From NCBI RefSeq assembly GCF_007991755.1, contig NZ_BJYY01000001.1:62001-126000 (forward strand): a stretch of DNA of 64,000 nucleotides, in the 5' to 3' direction. Source of the DNA: Cellulomonas aerilata. GTDB lineage: Bacteria > Actinomycetota > Actinomycetes > Actinomycetales > Cellulomonadaceae. Both the position numbers and the translations under genes were made by a program. Position 1 is the stretch's first letter. The number at the start of each line of letters is the position of its first letter. The notes below the pieces were generated by a model. It saw nothing but the letters and a program-made list of their open reading frames with translations, searched no databases and was not told the DNA's origin. Shown piece by piece: positions 45,017 through 53,956 of this stretch.

Positions 45017-46216
45017 TCAGGCGACCGTGGTGCCGAACAGCAGGCCGAGGACGTAGGTGACGGCCGCCGCGCCGAAGCCGATGGCGAGCTGGCGCAGCGC
45101 CCGGCGCAGCGGCGGACCGCCGGACAGGATGCCGACGGTGGCGCCCGTGGCCAGCAGTGCCAGCCCCACCAGCACGGCCGCCACCGCGACGGCCGCCAGG
45201 CCGTGCAGACCGAGCAGGTACGGCAGCACCGGGACCAGCGCCCCGGACGCGAAGAAGCAGAAGCTCGACGCCGCGGCACCGACGGCGGAGCCGATCGCCT
45301 CGTGCTCGTCGACCTCGTCCCCGCGGTCACCGGCCGCACCCGGCGCGGCGCCGACGGGCACGCCACCGGCGGCACCGGCAGACCCGGGGAGCCGGTCGAG
45401 GTGCGCCGCGGCGTGACCGGCGTCGAGGCCGTCCAGCACCTCCCGCGCATGCAGGTCTGCCTCCTCGGCGGTCATGCCACGGGCCCGGTAGACCAGCGCG
45501 AGCTCGTTGGCGTCCACGTCGAGGTGCGGCAGCGCCTCACGGGCGCGGGGGTCCGGCGTCGAGGCGGCGAGCAGCTCGCGCTGGGAGCGCACCGAGACGA
45601 ACTCCCCGGCCGCCATCGACAGCGCCCCGGCGAGCAGGCCGGCGATGCCGGTGACCAGCACCGTCCGCTCCGCGACCCCGCTCGCACCGACCCCGAGCAC
45701 CAGCGCGAGATTGCTCACCAGGCCGTCGTTGGCACCGAACACCGCCGCCCGGAAGGTGCCGGAGATGCGGTTGCGCCCGCGGATGGCCAGCCCGCGCACG
45801 ACCTCCTCGTGGATCTGCTCGTCCGCGGCCATCGTGGGCGTGGCGTCGGCCTCGGTCGCGTACTGCGAGCGCGCCTCCGCCCGCTGCGCCAGCGCCAGGA
45901 CGAACACCGACCCGAAGCGCCGGGCGAGCAGCGCCAGCGTCCGGGTCCGCCAGTCCCCGCGGCGCGGTCGTCCGACGTCCGGCCCGAGCAGCTCGAGCCA
46001 GTGCGTCGCGTGCCGGCCCTCCGCCTCGGCCAGGGCGAGCAGGATCGCGCGCTCCTCCCCGGTCCGCCGGCTCGCCAGGTCCCGGTAGACGGCCGCCTCC
46101 GCCCGCTCGTCGGCGAGGTACTGGCGCCAGCGGCGCAGGTCCTTCGGCGTGCGCGTGCCGCGGGACGGGGCGGACGTCGAGGAGTGGGTGGACGAGCTGG
46201 GCATGATCCCGATCAT
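45017..46216 (-). CDS. VIT1/CCC1-family metal transporter with ferritin-like N-terminal domain
   Basis: This 399-residue protein combines a ferritin-like helical domain (about residues 20-170: RQYLADERAEAAVYRDLASR, EAEGRHATHWLEL, ADEQIHEEVVRGLA) with a CCC1/VIT1 membrane domain (FRAAVFGANDGLVSNLALVL and five helices). The ferritin-like part supplies candidate metal ligands (Glu and His). Known relatives export Fe(II) or Mn(II) or store it. Start 46216 follows GCAGGTCTGGG; ATG 46204 is an alternative. It stands next to iron-uptake genes by only a few kilobases. Confidence 0.92.
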   Translation of the reverse strand: MIGIMPSSSTHSSTSAPSRGTRTPKDLRRWRQYLADERAEAAVYRDLASRRTGEERAILLALAEAEGRHATHWLELLGPDVGRPRRGDWRTRTLALLARRFGSVFVLALAQRAEARSQYATEADATPTMAADEQIHEEVVRGLAIRGRNRISGTFRAAVFGANDGLVSNLALVLGVGASGVAERTVLVTGIAGLLAGALSMAAGEFVSVRSQRELLAASTPDPRAREALPHLDVDANELALVYRARGMTAEEADLHAREVLDGLDAGHAAAHLDRLPGSAGAAGGVPVGAAPGAAGDRGDEVDEHEAIGSAVGAAASSFCFFASGALVPVLPYLLGLHGLAAVAVAAVLVGLALLATGATVGILSGGPPLRRALRQLAIGFGAAAVTYVLGLLFGTTVA

Positions 46217-46396
46217 CCCAGACCTGCCGCCGTCGGCCCGGTGGCGTCCGGCACGCAGCCGTGCACCCCCGCCCGGCCCGGGCGCCGAGTTGCCGAGCCC
46301 GGCCCCATGCCGGACGGTGGACGAGCACCGCGGACCGACCACCACCGATTCGCGACCAAACCGTGCCCGACCCGCGACCCCCGGAGGCTGGCTCAC

Positions 46397-46804
46397 ATGC
46401 AGGACCAGAGGCCCATCGAGGCCGAGCTGTCCTCCGTGGCACCCGCCCGCCGCTGGGCGCGTGAGAAGTTCGAGGCCGCCGGCCTCGAGCCGGACACGCG
46501 CGACCTCCTCGTCCTGCTGGTCAGCGAGGTGGTCACGAACGCCGTCGCGCACGCCGCCCCGCCGCTGCTGCTCCGCATCGACGTCACCCCGGAGGTGACC
46601 CGGGTGGAGGTCAAGGACCGCGCGCGCAAGATGCCGATCCTCAAGGACCCCGATCCCACCGAGACCGGCGGGCGCGGGATCCGGTTCGTCAACGACCTGT
46701 CGACGCGGTGGGGCACCGAGCCCGCCCGCGGGGTCGACGGCCTCAAGACCGTGTGGTTCGAGGTGTCGCACCAGACGGACGGCGACGGCACCCCCGAGGG
46801 GTGA
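46397..46804 (+). CDS. ATP-binding (HATPase_c_2) anti-sigma/regulatory kinase-like protein
   Basis: This 135-residue protein has a GHKL ATPase fold: the N box LVLLVSEVVTNAVAHA binds Mg-ATP, and TGGRGIRFVNDLSTRWG is the G-box. This is the RsbW-like group common in actinobacteria, which act as anti-sigma factors or as kinases of anti-sigma antagonists. No sigma or STAS gene is beside it, so the partner is unknown. ATG 46397 follows a GGAGG site. Confidence 0.9.
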   Translation: MQDQRPIEAELSSVAPARRWAREKFEAAGLEPDTRDLLVLLVSEVVTNAVAHAAPPLLLRIDVTPEVTRVEVKDRARKMPILKDPDPTETGGRGIRFVNDLSTRWGTEPARGVDGLKTVWFEVSHQTDGDGTPEG

Positions 46805-46987
46805 CCGGCAGCGGTCCGCCGCTCCTGACGTCCCGGCACTGGACGGCCGACGCCCCGACCATCGCGCGCCTGCTGTGCGACGCCGGCGTCGGCGCGTGGT
46901 GGACGTCCGCCGGTTCGACGCAGCCGTCCGGCGGGGCCCACGTCACCCCCGACGGGCCTGTCGACGACCGTCCCGGGTGAGCCGCCG

Positions 46988-47980
46988 TCAGTCTCCCGAC
47001 GGAGCCGCGGCGCGCAGCCGCTCCAGCAGCGGACCGGCAGCGGTGTCGAGGAACTCCTGCTGCTTGTCGTCGCCGACCTGGACGAGCGCGATGTCGGTGA
47101 ACCCGGCCTCCCAGTAGGGCTTGACCGACTCCACGATCGCGTCGAGGTCCGGGCCGCAGGCGATCTGCTCGGCGACGTCCTCGGGACGCACGAACTGGCT
47201 GGCGGACGCGAACGCCTCGGTGGTCGGCAGGTCCGCGTTGACCTTCCAGCCGCCCGCGAACCAGCGGAACTGGTCGTGCGCCCGGGCGACGGCGGCGGCC
47301 TCGTCGGTGTCCCAGGAGATCGGCACCTGGCCGATCTTCCGCCCGGCCGGCAGGTCGGCCCGGCGCCGCTCGCTGTCCCAGTGCGCGATCGCCTCGGCGT
47401 CGGGCTCCACGGCGACGAGGTGGTCGGCCCACGGGGAGAACCGGGAGATGGACTGCGGGCCGGAGACGGCCATCGCGACCTGCACCCTCTCCGGCGGCAG
47501 GTCCCAGATCCGGGCGGAGTCCACCCGGAAGTGGACGCCGTCGTAGGTCAGCCGCTCGCCGGACAGCAGCTCGCGGATGATCTCCACGGCCTCCTCGAGC
47601 ATGTCGTGGCGCTCACCGACCGCGGGCCACCGCTCGCCCACGACGTGCTCGTTGAGGTTCTCGCCGGCGCCGAGGCCGAGCAGGAAGCGGCCCTCGGACA
47701 GGACGCCCAGCGTCGCGGCCTTCTGCGCGACGACGGCCGGGTGGTAGCGGAGCGTGGGGCAGGTCACGTACGTCATGAGCTCGACGCGCGAGGTCGCGTA
47801 GGCGACGGCGCCGAGCGTGGCCCAGGCGTAGCCCGCGTGCCCCTGGCTGTCGAGCCAGGGGAAGTAGTGGTCGCTGCAGACCTCGAAGTCGAAGCCCAGC
47901 CGCTCCGCGTCGATCGCGTAGTCCACCAGCCGCCGCGGGCTGCTCTGCTCGGTCATCAGGGTGTACCCGAAGCGCGTCAT
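46988..47980 (-). CDS. F420-dependent LLM-class oxidoreductase (TIGR03557-like)
   Basis: This 330-residue luciferase-like TIM-barrel enzyme has MTRFGYTLMTEQSSPRRLVD at its start, FEVCSDHYFPWLDSQGHAGY, and GLGAGENLNEHVVGERWP, features of the F420-dependent glucose-6-phosphate-dehydrogenase-related subfamily. It probably uses coenzyme F420 for hydride transfer; the substrate is unknown. ATG 47980 is chosen. No F420 biosynthesis gene is in the window. Confidence 0.9.
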   Translation of the reverse strand: MTRFGYTLMTEQSSPRRLVDYAIDAERLGFDFEVCSDHYFPWLDSQGHAGYAWATLGAVAYATSRVELMTYVTCPTLRYHPAVVAQKAATLGVLSEGRFLLGLGAGENLNEHVVGERWPAVGERHDMLEEAVEIIRELLSGERLTYDGVHFRVDSARIWDLPPERVQVAMAVSGPQSISRFSPWADHLVAVEPDAEAIAHWDSERRRADLPAGRKIGQVPISWDTDEAAAVARAHDQFRWFAGGWKVNADLPTTEAFASASQFVRPEDVAEQIACGPDLDAIVESVKPYWEAGFTDIALVQVGDDKQQEFLDTAAGPLLERLRAAAPSGD

Positions 47981-48065
47981 GGCGTCACAGTGGCACCCGT
48001 GCGGCGGCGCGGCATCTCGGCCCGCCTCTCGGGGGTGGCGGCACCGGCCGCGCCGGGTGCCCTCC

Positions 48066-49151
48066 TCAGCGACCCCAGGGCTCGACGGCGGTGCGGACCG
48101 TCCGGCCGGTCGCCGCCGACTCCACGATCGCCCGCCCGACCAGGTGGTCCTGGCACCCCTCGGCGAGCGGGTACGGCGGCGCGCCGCCACCGACCCACGC
48201 GGCCATCCCGGCCAGCAGCGACGCGCCCGCGATGTCGTCGTCCCCCAGCCGTGCTCCCTCGAACGGGTTCCGGTACAGCACCTGGCCGTCCAGGCTCAGG
48301 TGCTCGAGGTCGAAGCCGGGCAGATCCTGCTCGACGCCGGTCTGGCGACGGATCAGGTGCGACTCGACGATGGTGCGCGGGCCGGTCAGCCGCATGAGGC
48401 GGTCGTCGATCAGCTCGCCGTGGCTGCCGCGCACCACGAGCCGGTTGCCGCGCAGCCGGTTGCGGGACTGGTTGTCGGTGAGGTCGTACAGCGCGCTGCG
48501 ACCGTCGCCGAAGTCCAGGGTCGCGAGCGTCGTCGTCGCGTCGTGCGGCTCGTCGTCGTCGGTCCAGCCGGCGCGCGAGAGCGGGTTCACCAGGGGCGCG
48601 ACGAACTCCTTCGCGGACACCTCGACCTCGTCGAACCCGACCCCCAGCAGGGCCCGGACGAGGCCGACCGCGTGGTACTGGTGCGTGGAGGAGACCTGCA
48701 CGGACGTGGGCCGTCCCAGGTGACCTCGCCGGACCATCTCGATCCGCGCGGCGTGGGCGGGCATGAACGGGCTGTGCTCGGCCACCTGCACGAGCCCGGA
48801 CGCGCCGACGTCCGCCCACAGGGCCCGCAGGCCGGGGACGTCCGGGGCCGGCGGCGTCTCGGTGATCGACGGCATGCCCGCGGCCACGAGCTCGCCCAGC
48901 ACGACCGGCGCCACGTCCCACGGGACGGACAGCAGCACGAAGTCGGGCCGGTCTCCGGCGAGCAGCTCGGCCACGGAGCCGACCGCCGGCACCTCCCAGT
49001 CCTGCTCCACCTCGGCTCGGCGCTCCGCGGTCCGGCTGACCACGCCGGTCAGCGCGAAGCGGTCCGGCAGGTCCCGCGCCAGGCGCTGGAAGAAGTGCGC
49101 ACGGAAGCCGCTGCCCACCATGCCGAAGCGGGCCGGACGGGACGGGGTCAT
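48066..49151 (-). CDS. Gfo/Idh/MocA-family oxidoreductase
   Basis: This 361-residue NAD(P)-dependent dehydrogenase has the Rossmann start ARFGMVGSGFRAHFFQRLAR and the ITETPPAPDVPGL segment, where the family usually has EKP: the catalytic lysine position reads TPP here, so the active site may be altered. The C-terminal sheet domain includes VQVSSTHQYHAVGLVRALLG. ATG 49151 has a GAAGGGA site. Likely substrate: a sugar or inositol derivative. Confidence 0.88.
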   Translation of the reverse strand: MTPSRPARFGMVGSGFRAHFFQRLARDLPDRFALTGVVSRTAERRAEVEQDWEVPAVGSVAELLAGDRPDFVLLSVPWDVAPVVLGELVAAGMPSITETPPAPDVPGLRALWADVGASGLVQVAEHSPFMPAHAARIEMVRRGHLGRPTSVQVSSTHQYHAVGLVRALLGVGFDEVEVSAKEFVAPLVNPLSRAGWTDDDEPHDATTTLATLDFGDGRSALYDLTDNQSRNRLRGNRLVVRGSHGELIDDRLMRLTGPRTIVESHLIRRQTGVEQDLPGFDLEHLSLDGQVLYRNPFEGARLGDDDIAGASLLAGMAAWVGGGAPPYPLAEGCQDHLVGRAIVESAATGRTVRTAVEPWGR

Positions 49152-49221
49152 GGGATTCCCTTCGAGGGGGAGGACGGCGGTGCGGGCGGCGGCGCGGCGG
49201 CGGTGCGTGCTCGTGCGCCGC

Positions 49222-49790
49222 TCATGGACGGCCCGGTGAGCGTACGGGCGGGCGGGCACGCCGCACGGCCCGCGACTGGACCAGGTGGATCCCCGCCACG
49301 ACGGCCACCAGACCGGCCGTCGCGGCGAGCTGCGCCCGCGCGGCGTCGTCGGTCGCCATCAGGACGACCAGGCCGAGGACCCGGCCGACCGTGAACCCGG
49401 CCCAGCGGCCGATGCCGTCCTCCGCGTAGGTGGAGGACGACCCGCTCGACGGGATCGCGGCGGCCGTCTCGGCGAGCATCCGCATGACCAGGACGACGAG
49501 CACCCCGGCGACCGCGTAGGAGACGAGGATCGCCGGGCCGCGGTCGCGATGCCGGCGCCGGTGCCGAGGAACAGGCGCGCCCCGATCGCCGAGCCGAGCC
49601 CCATCGTCGTCAGGTGCCGGACCTGAAGGCCGTGCCCGAGGTGGTCGCCGTCGACCGTCGTGCGAGTCGTCGCGGACGTCGCCCCCGTCGTCGCCCGCCC
49701 GGCGGCGTCCGCAGTCGCCGACCCGGACGCCGGCCCGGGCGCTGCCGGGCCGGCGTCGGGCGGGACGGCGGCGGGCGGGACGGCTGCGGT
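49222..49790 (-). pseudogene. Amino acid permease remnant with frameshift and internal deletion
   Basis: The minus strand encodes an APC-type permease N-terminus, GLQVRHLTTMGLGSAIGARL, then FLGTGAGIATA. A one-base loss near 49541 shifts the frame, and similarity resumes as GPAILVSYAVAGVLVVLVMR and AEDGIGRWAGFTVG. Then about 300 residues of the usual protein are missing, and only a final helix (ARAQLAATAGLVAVVAGIHL) remains before the stop. An intact permease is about 450-500 residues. The gene is dead. Confidence 0.75.
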
Positions 49791-49792
49791 GG

Positions 49793-50686
49793 TCAGGAGA
49801 GGAGCTCACCGCCGGTGGCGCCGAGCACGTCACCGGTCACGTAGCTGGACTCCTGCGACGCGAAGAACACGTAGAGCGGGGCGAGCTCGGCCGGCTGGCC
49901 GGCGCGGCCCATGGGCGTGTCCGTGCCGAAGGACTTGACCTTCTCCTCGGGCATGGTCGCCGGGATGAGCGGCGTCCAGATCGGGCCCGGGGCGACGGCG
50001 TTGACCCGGATGCCCTGCTCGGCCACCTGCTGGGACAGGCCGCGGGTGAAGTTGAGGATGGCGGCCTTGGTGCTGGCGTAGTCGAGCAGCGCGACGCTGG
50101 GGTCGTACGCCTGGATGGACGTCGTGTTGATGATCGCGGACCCGGGCTGCAAGTGGGGCAGAGCCGCCTTGGTGATCCAGAAAATCGCGTACAGGTTCGT
50201 CTTGAAGACGCGGTCCATCTGCTCGGTGGAGATGTCGAGCAGGCCGCCCGGCTGGCCCATCTGGTACGCCGCGTTGTTGACCAGGACGTCCAGGCCGCCG
50301 AGCTCGCTGACGGTGGACGCGACCAGGCCGGTGCACACCGACTCCTCGCGGATGTCCCCGGGGAGCGTGAGGGCCTTGCGGCCGGCGTCGCGGATCAGCG
50401 CCGCGGTGGTCTGCGCGTCCTCCTCCTCGTCCGGGAGGTAGGAGATCGCGACGTCCGCACCCTCGCGCGCGAAGGCGATGGCGACGGCACGGCCGATGCC
50501 GGAGTCACCACCGGTGATGAGGGCGCGCTTGCCCTCGAGACGCCCGTTCCCGCGGTAGCTGTCCTCGCCGTGGTCGGGCTGCTCGGGCATGTCGGAGGTC
50601 AGCCCGGGGTGGGCGATCTTCTGCTCGGGGTGCTCGCCCGGGTTGAACTGCTCGGTCGGGTCCTGGGGGGTCGTCTGATCGCTCAT
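49793..50686 (-). CDS. SDR-family oxidoreductase, YghA/glucose-dehydrogenase-like
   Basis: This 297-residue short-chain dehydrogenase has an N-terminal extension typical of the YghA group (QKIAHPGLTSDMPEQPDHGE). Cofactor loop: ALITGGDSGIGRAVAIAFAR. Structural motif: VLVNNAAYQMGQPGG. Catalytic residues: S in NTTSIQAYDPS, and YxxxK in DYASTKAAILN. Such proteins are often stress-induced aldehyde or alcohol dehydrogenases. ATG 50686 is preferred. It lies directly upstream (in its direction of reading) of the permease remnant, 3 bases away. Confidence 0.93.
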   Translation of the reverse strand: MSDQTTPQDPTEQFNPGEHPEQKIAHPGLTSDMPEQPDHGEDSYRGNGRLEGKRALITGGDSGIGRAVAIAFAREGADVAISYLPDEEEDAQTTAALIRDAGRKALTLPGDIREESVCTGLVASTVSELGGLDVLVNNAAYQMGQPGGLLDISTEQMDRVFKTNLYAIFWITKAALPHLQPGSAIINTTSIQAYDPSVALLDYASTKAAILNFTRGLSQQVAEQGIRVNAVAPGPIWTPLIPATMPEEKVKSFGTDTPMGRAGQPAELAPLYVFFASQESSYVTGDVLGATGGELLS

Positions 50687-50878
50687 GCCTCCAGTGGACC
50701 GCGCGGTCGCCGGACCCACCACCGGAGCGGTCCCGGCCGTGAGGCCGCAGGGCTCCGGGCGCAGGGCTCCGGGCGGACCCTCAGGTTCGGGGCGTACCGT
50801 GTCGACGACAGCCGGGCGCTCTCTGCGCCTCCGCGTGCCATCGCGCGCCGACCGATCCACCTCGTGAAGGGCCCGATC

Positions 50879-51835
50879 TTGCGACGACTTGCCACCGTCA
50901 CCGCCTCCGCCGCCGTGGCGTCCCTGCTGCTCCTCGCCGGGTGCGCCGGGTCCGACGGTGACTCCGGTGCCGCGTCCACGCCCTCCCCGAGCGCGAGCGA
51001 CGCGGCCGCCTCCGCCGAGGCGGAACCCACCGCTGAGGACGTCGCCGCGCTCGAGGCCGTCACCGTCGAGGGCGAGCAGGGGGCCGAGCCCACGCTGACC
51101 TTCGACCAGCCGTTCAGCGTGTCCGCCGCGGTCGCGCGCGTCGTGACGCCCGGGACCGGTGCCACGCTCGAGGACGGCCAGATGCTGTCCATGAACGTCC
51201 TGCAGGTCAACGGTGCCGACGGGAGCACGCTGGGCACGACGTACGGCGCGACCCCGACGTCGCTGACCCTCGGCGACCCGCAGGTCTTCGGTGCCCTCAC
51301 CGACGCCCTCACCGGGCAGTCCGTCGGCGCGCGCCTGCTGTTCGCGGCACCCGGCGCGGAGGCCTCGACGCTCATGGCGATCGACATCGTCGACGCGAAG
51401 TCCGTGCCGACCCGCGCCGAGGGCACCGCGGTCACGCCGCCCGAGGGCCTGCCGAAGGTGACGCTCGCCGAGAACGGGGCGCCGAGCATCGAGCCGGTCG
51501 CCGGTGACGCGCCGACCGAGCTCGTCGTGCAGCCGCTCATCACCGGCACCGGACCGGCGGTCCAGTCGGGCCAGAACGTCACCTTCCACTACAGCGGATG
51601 GCTGTGGGACGGCACGCCGTTCGACTCCTCGTGGGACAAGGGCTCGGCGTTCACCACGGCGCTCGGCACCGGCGCCGTCATCGCGGGCTGGGACCAGGGC
51701 CTGGTCGGGCAGCCGGTCGGCAGCCAGGTGCTGCTGGTCATCCCGCCGGCGCTCGGCTACGGCGAGGCGGAGCAGGGCTCCATCCCCGCCAACTCGACCC
51801 TCGTCTTCGTCGTGGACATCCTCGCCGCCTCCTGA
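50879..51835 (+). CDS. FKBP-type peptidyl-prolyl isomerase lipoprotein
   Basis: This secreted lipoprotein of 318 residues has a signal peptide ending in the lipobox LLLLAGC, an acidic Ser/Ala-rich linker, a central domain (about 80-190) and a C-terminal FKBP domain (GQNVTFHYSGWLWDGTPFDS, then VIAGWDQGLVGQPVGSQVLL and PPALGYGEAEQGSIPANSTL). It speeds cis-trans prolyl isomerisation of exported proteins. TTG 50879 is favoured because GAAGGG precedes it; GTG 50864 would add five residues. The central part also resembles a second degenerate FKBP fold. It ends with a strong hairpin. Confidence 0.92.
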   Translation: MRRLATVTASAAVASLLLLAGCAGSDGDSGAASTPSPSASDAAASAEAEPTAEDVAALEAVTVEGEQGAEPTLTFDQPFSVSAAVARVVTPGTGATLEDGQMLSMNVLQVNGADGSTLGTTYGATPTSLTLGDPQVFGALTDALTGQSVGARLLFAAPGAEASTLMAIDIVDAKSVPTRAEGTAVTPPEGLPKVTLAENGAPSIEPVAGDAPTELVVQPLITGTGPAVQSGQNVTFHYSGWLWDGTPFDSSWDKGSAFTTALGTGAVIAGWDQGLVGQPVGSQVLLVIPPALGYGEAEQGSIPANSTLVFVVDILAAS

Positions 51836-51877
51836 GCCGGGGCCGGCCGAGCGCCGGCCCGACCGCCGGTCCGACAC

Positions 51878-51914
51878 GAGGCCGCCCGCACCGACCCCAG
51901 GTGCGGGCGGCCTC
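51878..51914 (+). terminator. Terminator after the FKBP gene
   Basis: A perfect 15-bp stem (GAGGCCGCCCGCACC / GGTGCGGGCGGCCTC) with a 7-base loop lies 42 bases past the stop codon and before the next gene. Confidence 0.8.
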
Positions 51915-51964
51915 CGTCGTCCCCCGAGTTGTCGCCCGGGTCGCCCGACCGCACTGTGGAGGGC

Positions 51965-52924
51965 ATGACGACGACGGCGGACGTGCTCATCATCGGCGCC
52001 GGCCCGGCCGGGCTCAGCGCCGCCCTGGTGCTCGGGCGGGCGCGACGCGACGTCGTCGTCGTCGACTCGGGACGGCCGCGCAACGCCGCAGCCACCACCA
52101 TGTACGGCTACCTGTCGCGGGACGGGCTCCCGCCGGAGGACCTGCTGGCGATCGGCCGCGAGGAGGTAGCCCGCTACGGCGTGCGCCTGGTACCCGGGGA
52201 GGTGGCGCGCGTCCGGCGCGACGGCGAGGACCTCGTCGCGGAGGTCCCCGACGTCGGGGACCTGCGGGCACGGCGGGTGCTGCTGGCGACCGGGCTGCAC
52301 GACGCGCCTCCCACGCTCGACGGGGTCGCCGAGCGGTGGGGCCGCGACGTCCTGCACTGCCCGTACTGCCACGGCTACGAGGTGCGCGACCGACCGGTCG
52401 CCGTGCTGGGGCGCGGGCCGGTGTCCGTGCACTACGCGCAGGTGGTCCGGCAGTGGTCGCCGCACGTGCTGCTGCTGCGGCACACGCTCGACGCCCTCAC
52501 CGACGAGGACCTGGAGCAGCTCGCCGCCCGGGACATCGACGTGGTCGACGGCGAGGTCAGCCGCATCGTCACCGAGGGAGAGCGGCTGGTCGGGGTCGAG
52601 CTCGTGGACGGCACGGTCGTGCCGTGCGACGTGGTCTTCGTCGGCGCTGCGACCGGCACGAGGACCCACGACGGGCTGCTGCGCGAGCTGGGCGCCGCGT
52701 TCGTGGACGGCCCGGTGACCGACCTGCCCGAGATCGACCCGTCCGGCCGGACGTCCGTGGCCGGGGTGTGGGCGGCGGGCAACGTCACCGACCCCACGGC
52801 CCAGGTGGTCGTCGCAGCCGGGCAGGGGTACCAGGCCGGCGTGGCGATCAACACCGACCTCATCGAGGAGGACGTCGCGACGGCCGTCGCGGCACGGCGC
52901 CTGGCGTACGCGCGCCCGGCCTGA
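51965..52924 (+). CDS. Thioredoxin-reductase-like FAD/NAD(P)-dependent oxidoreductase
   Basis: This 319-residue flavoprotein has the FAD Rossmann motif VLIIGAGPAGLSAALVLGRA, the dithiol site CPYCHGYE (C-X2-C), an NADPH segment PVAVLGRGPVSVHYAQVVRQ, and the C-terminal FAD site GVWAAGNVTDPTAQVVVAAG. It is shorter and more divergent than TrxB and belongs to the low-molecular-weight reductase group often without thioredoxin partner genes. The NADPH loop (GRGPVS) departs from the standard GxGxxA form. ATG 51965 gives MTTTADVLIIG. Confidence 0.9.
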   Translation: MTTTADVLIIGAGPAGLSAALVLGRARRDVVVVDSGRPRNAAATTMYGYLSRDGLPPEDLLAIGREEVARYGVRLVPGEVARVRRDGEDLVAEVPDVGDLRARRVLLATGLHDAPPTLDGVAERWGRDVLHCPYCHGYEVRDRPVAVLGRGPVSVHYAQVVRQWSPHVLLLRHTLDALTDEDLEQLAARDIDVVDGEVSRIVTEGERLVGVELVDGTVVPCDVVFVGAATGTRTHDGLLRELGAAFVDGPVTDLPEIDPSGRTSVAGVWAAGNVTDPTAQVVVAAGQGYQAGVAINTDLIEEDVATAVAARRLAYARPA

Positions 52925-52939
52925 GCGCCGGTCGGGCGC

Positions 52940-53953
52940 TCAGTCCACGACGACGCCGGGCACGCCGTCCTGCCACTCCAGCGGCAGGACGTTCATCCCG
53001 CGGTACGTCTCCTCGAGGTACCAGGAGTGGAACACCAGCAGGTCCTCGCCGTCCGGACCGACGACGACGTCCTGCCCGCCCGGCCCCACGTAGTCCGGTG
53101 CGTCGCTCGTGGTGAGGAACGGCTCCTCGTCCTTGGTGTACGGACCGAGCACGGAGGTGGCGGTGGCCCGGCCGATCGCGTAGCTCGCACCGCCGTAGTC
53201 GTTCGCCGAGTACAGCAGCGTGTAGACCCCGTCCCGCAGGACCAGCGTCGGCGCCTCGACGAGGTTCCCCTCCCACTCCTGGTCCTGCTGGACGAGCCGG
53301 GTGGGGGGTCCGGCCAGCGAGAGGCCGTCGGGCGCCAGCGGCGCGATCTGGATCCACGTGTCCAGGCCGCAGCAGTTGCCGTCGTTCTTCCACAGCAGGT
53401 ACCGGGTGCCGTCGGCGTCGGCGAACGTGGCCGCGTCGATCGCCCCGCCCTCGTCGGGCGGGCACACCAGCATGCCCTCGCCGACGACGGTGAAGGGCCC
53501 TTCCGGAGAGGTCGCGGTGGCCGTCCCGATGCACTGGAACGTGGGCTCGACGTTCGTCGCGGTGAAGTACAGGACGTACTGCCCGGCCGCGATCTCGGCG
53601 ACCTCCGGCGCCCACGTCTTGCCCGGGATCACCCAGGACGGCAGGTCCGGGAGCGCGTCCGGCAGCGTCTCCCACTCGACGAGGTCGTCGGAGCGGGCCA
53701 CCCGGACGTTGCGCAGGTTCCCCTCGGTCGCGTACGCGTAGTAGACGCCGTCGACCTCGAGCACGTCGGGGTCGGGGAAGTCGTCGGCCACCACCGGGTT
53801 CGGTGAGTCGTCCGACGGCGCGGAGGTCGAGGCGGGGTCGGGGTCGGACGCCGGCGCGTCGCCGCCACCGCACGCCCCGAGGAGCAGTGCGGTGGCGACG
53901 ACCGCGGCGGCGACCGGCCCGCCGCGCGAGGCGGCGGCCGATCGGAGCCGCAC
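52940..53953 (-). CDS. GH43-family glycoside hydrolase lipoprotein
   Basis: This 337-residue secreted, lipid-anchored enzyme has signal peptide lipobox LLLGACGG, a short linker, then a five-bladed beta-propeller with DDFPDPDVLEVDGVYYAYAT (catalytic base D), GGAIDAATFADADGTRYLLW (the D that tunes pKa) and GNLVEAPTLVLRDGVYTLLY (catalytic acid E). GH43 enzymes include arabinofuranosidases and arabinanases. It begins 3 bases past the stop of the permease upstream, so it belongs to the importer operon and probably trims arabino-oligosaccharides at the cell surface. Confidence 0.92.
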   Translation of the reverse strand: MRLRSAAASRGGPVAAAVVATALLLGACGGGDAPASDPDPASTSAPSDDSPNPVVADDFPDPDVLEVDGVYYAYATEGNLRNVRVARSDDLVEWETLPDALPDLPSWVIPGKTWAPEVAEIAAGQYVLYFTATNVEPTFQCIGTATATSPEGPFTVVGEGMLVCPPDEGGAIDAATFADADGTRYLLWKNDGNCCGLDTWIQIAPLAPDGLSLAGPPTRLVQQDQEWEGNLVEAPTLVLRDGVYTLLYSANDYGGASYAIGRATATSVLGPYTKDEEPFLTTSDAPDYVGPGGQDVVVGPDGEDLLVFHSWYLEETYRGMNVLPLEWQDGVPGVVVD

Positions 53954-53956
53954 CCG

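Noticed and set aside
46805-46987. Short frame after the ATPase-fold regulator (up to 60 codons)
   Set aside because: It has no ribosome site and overlaps the preceding gene's end in another frame; no recognisable content.
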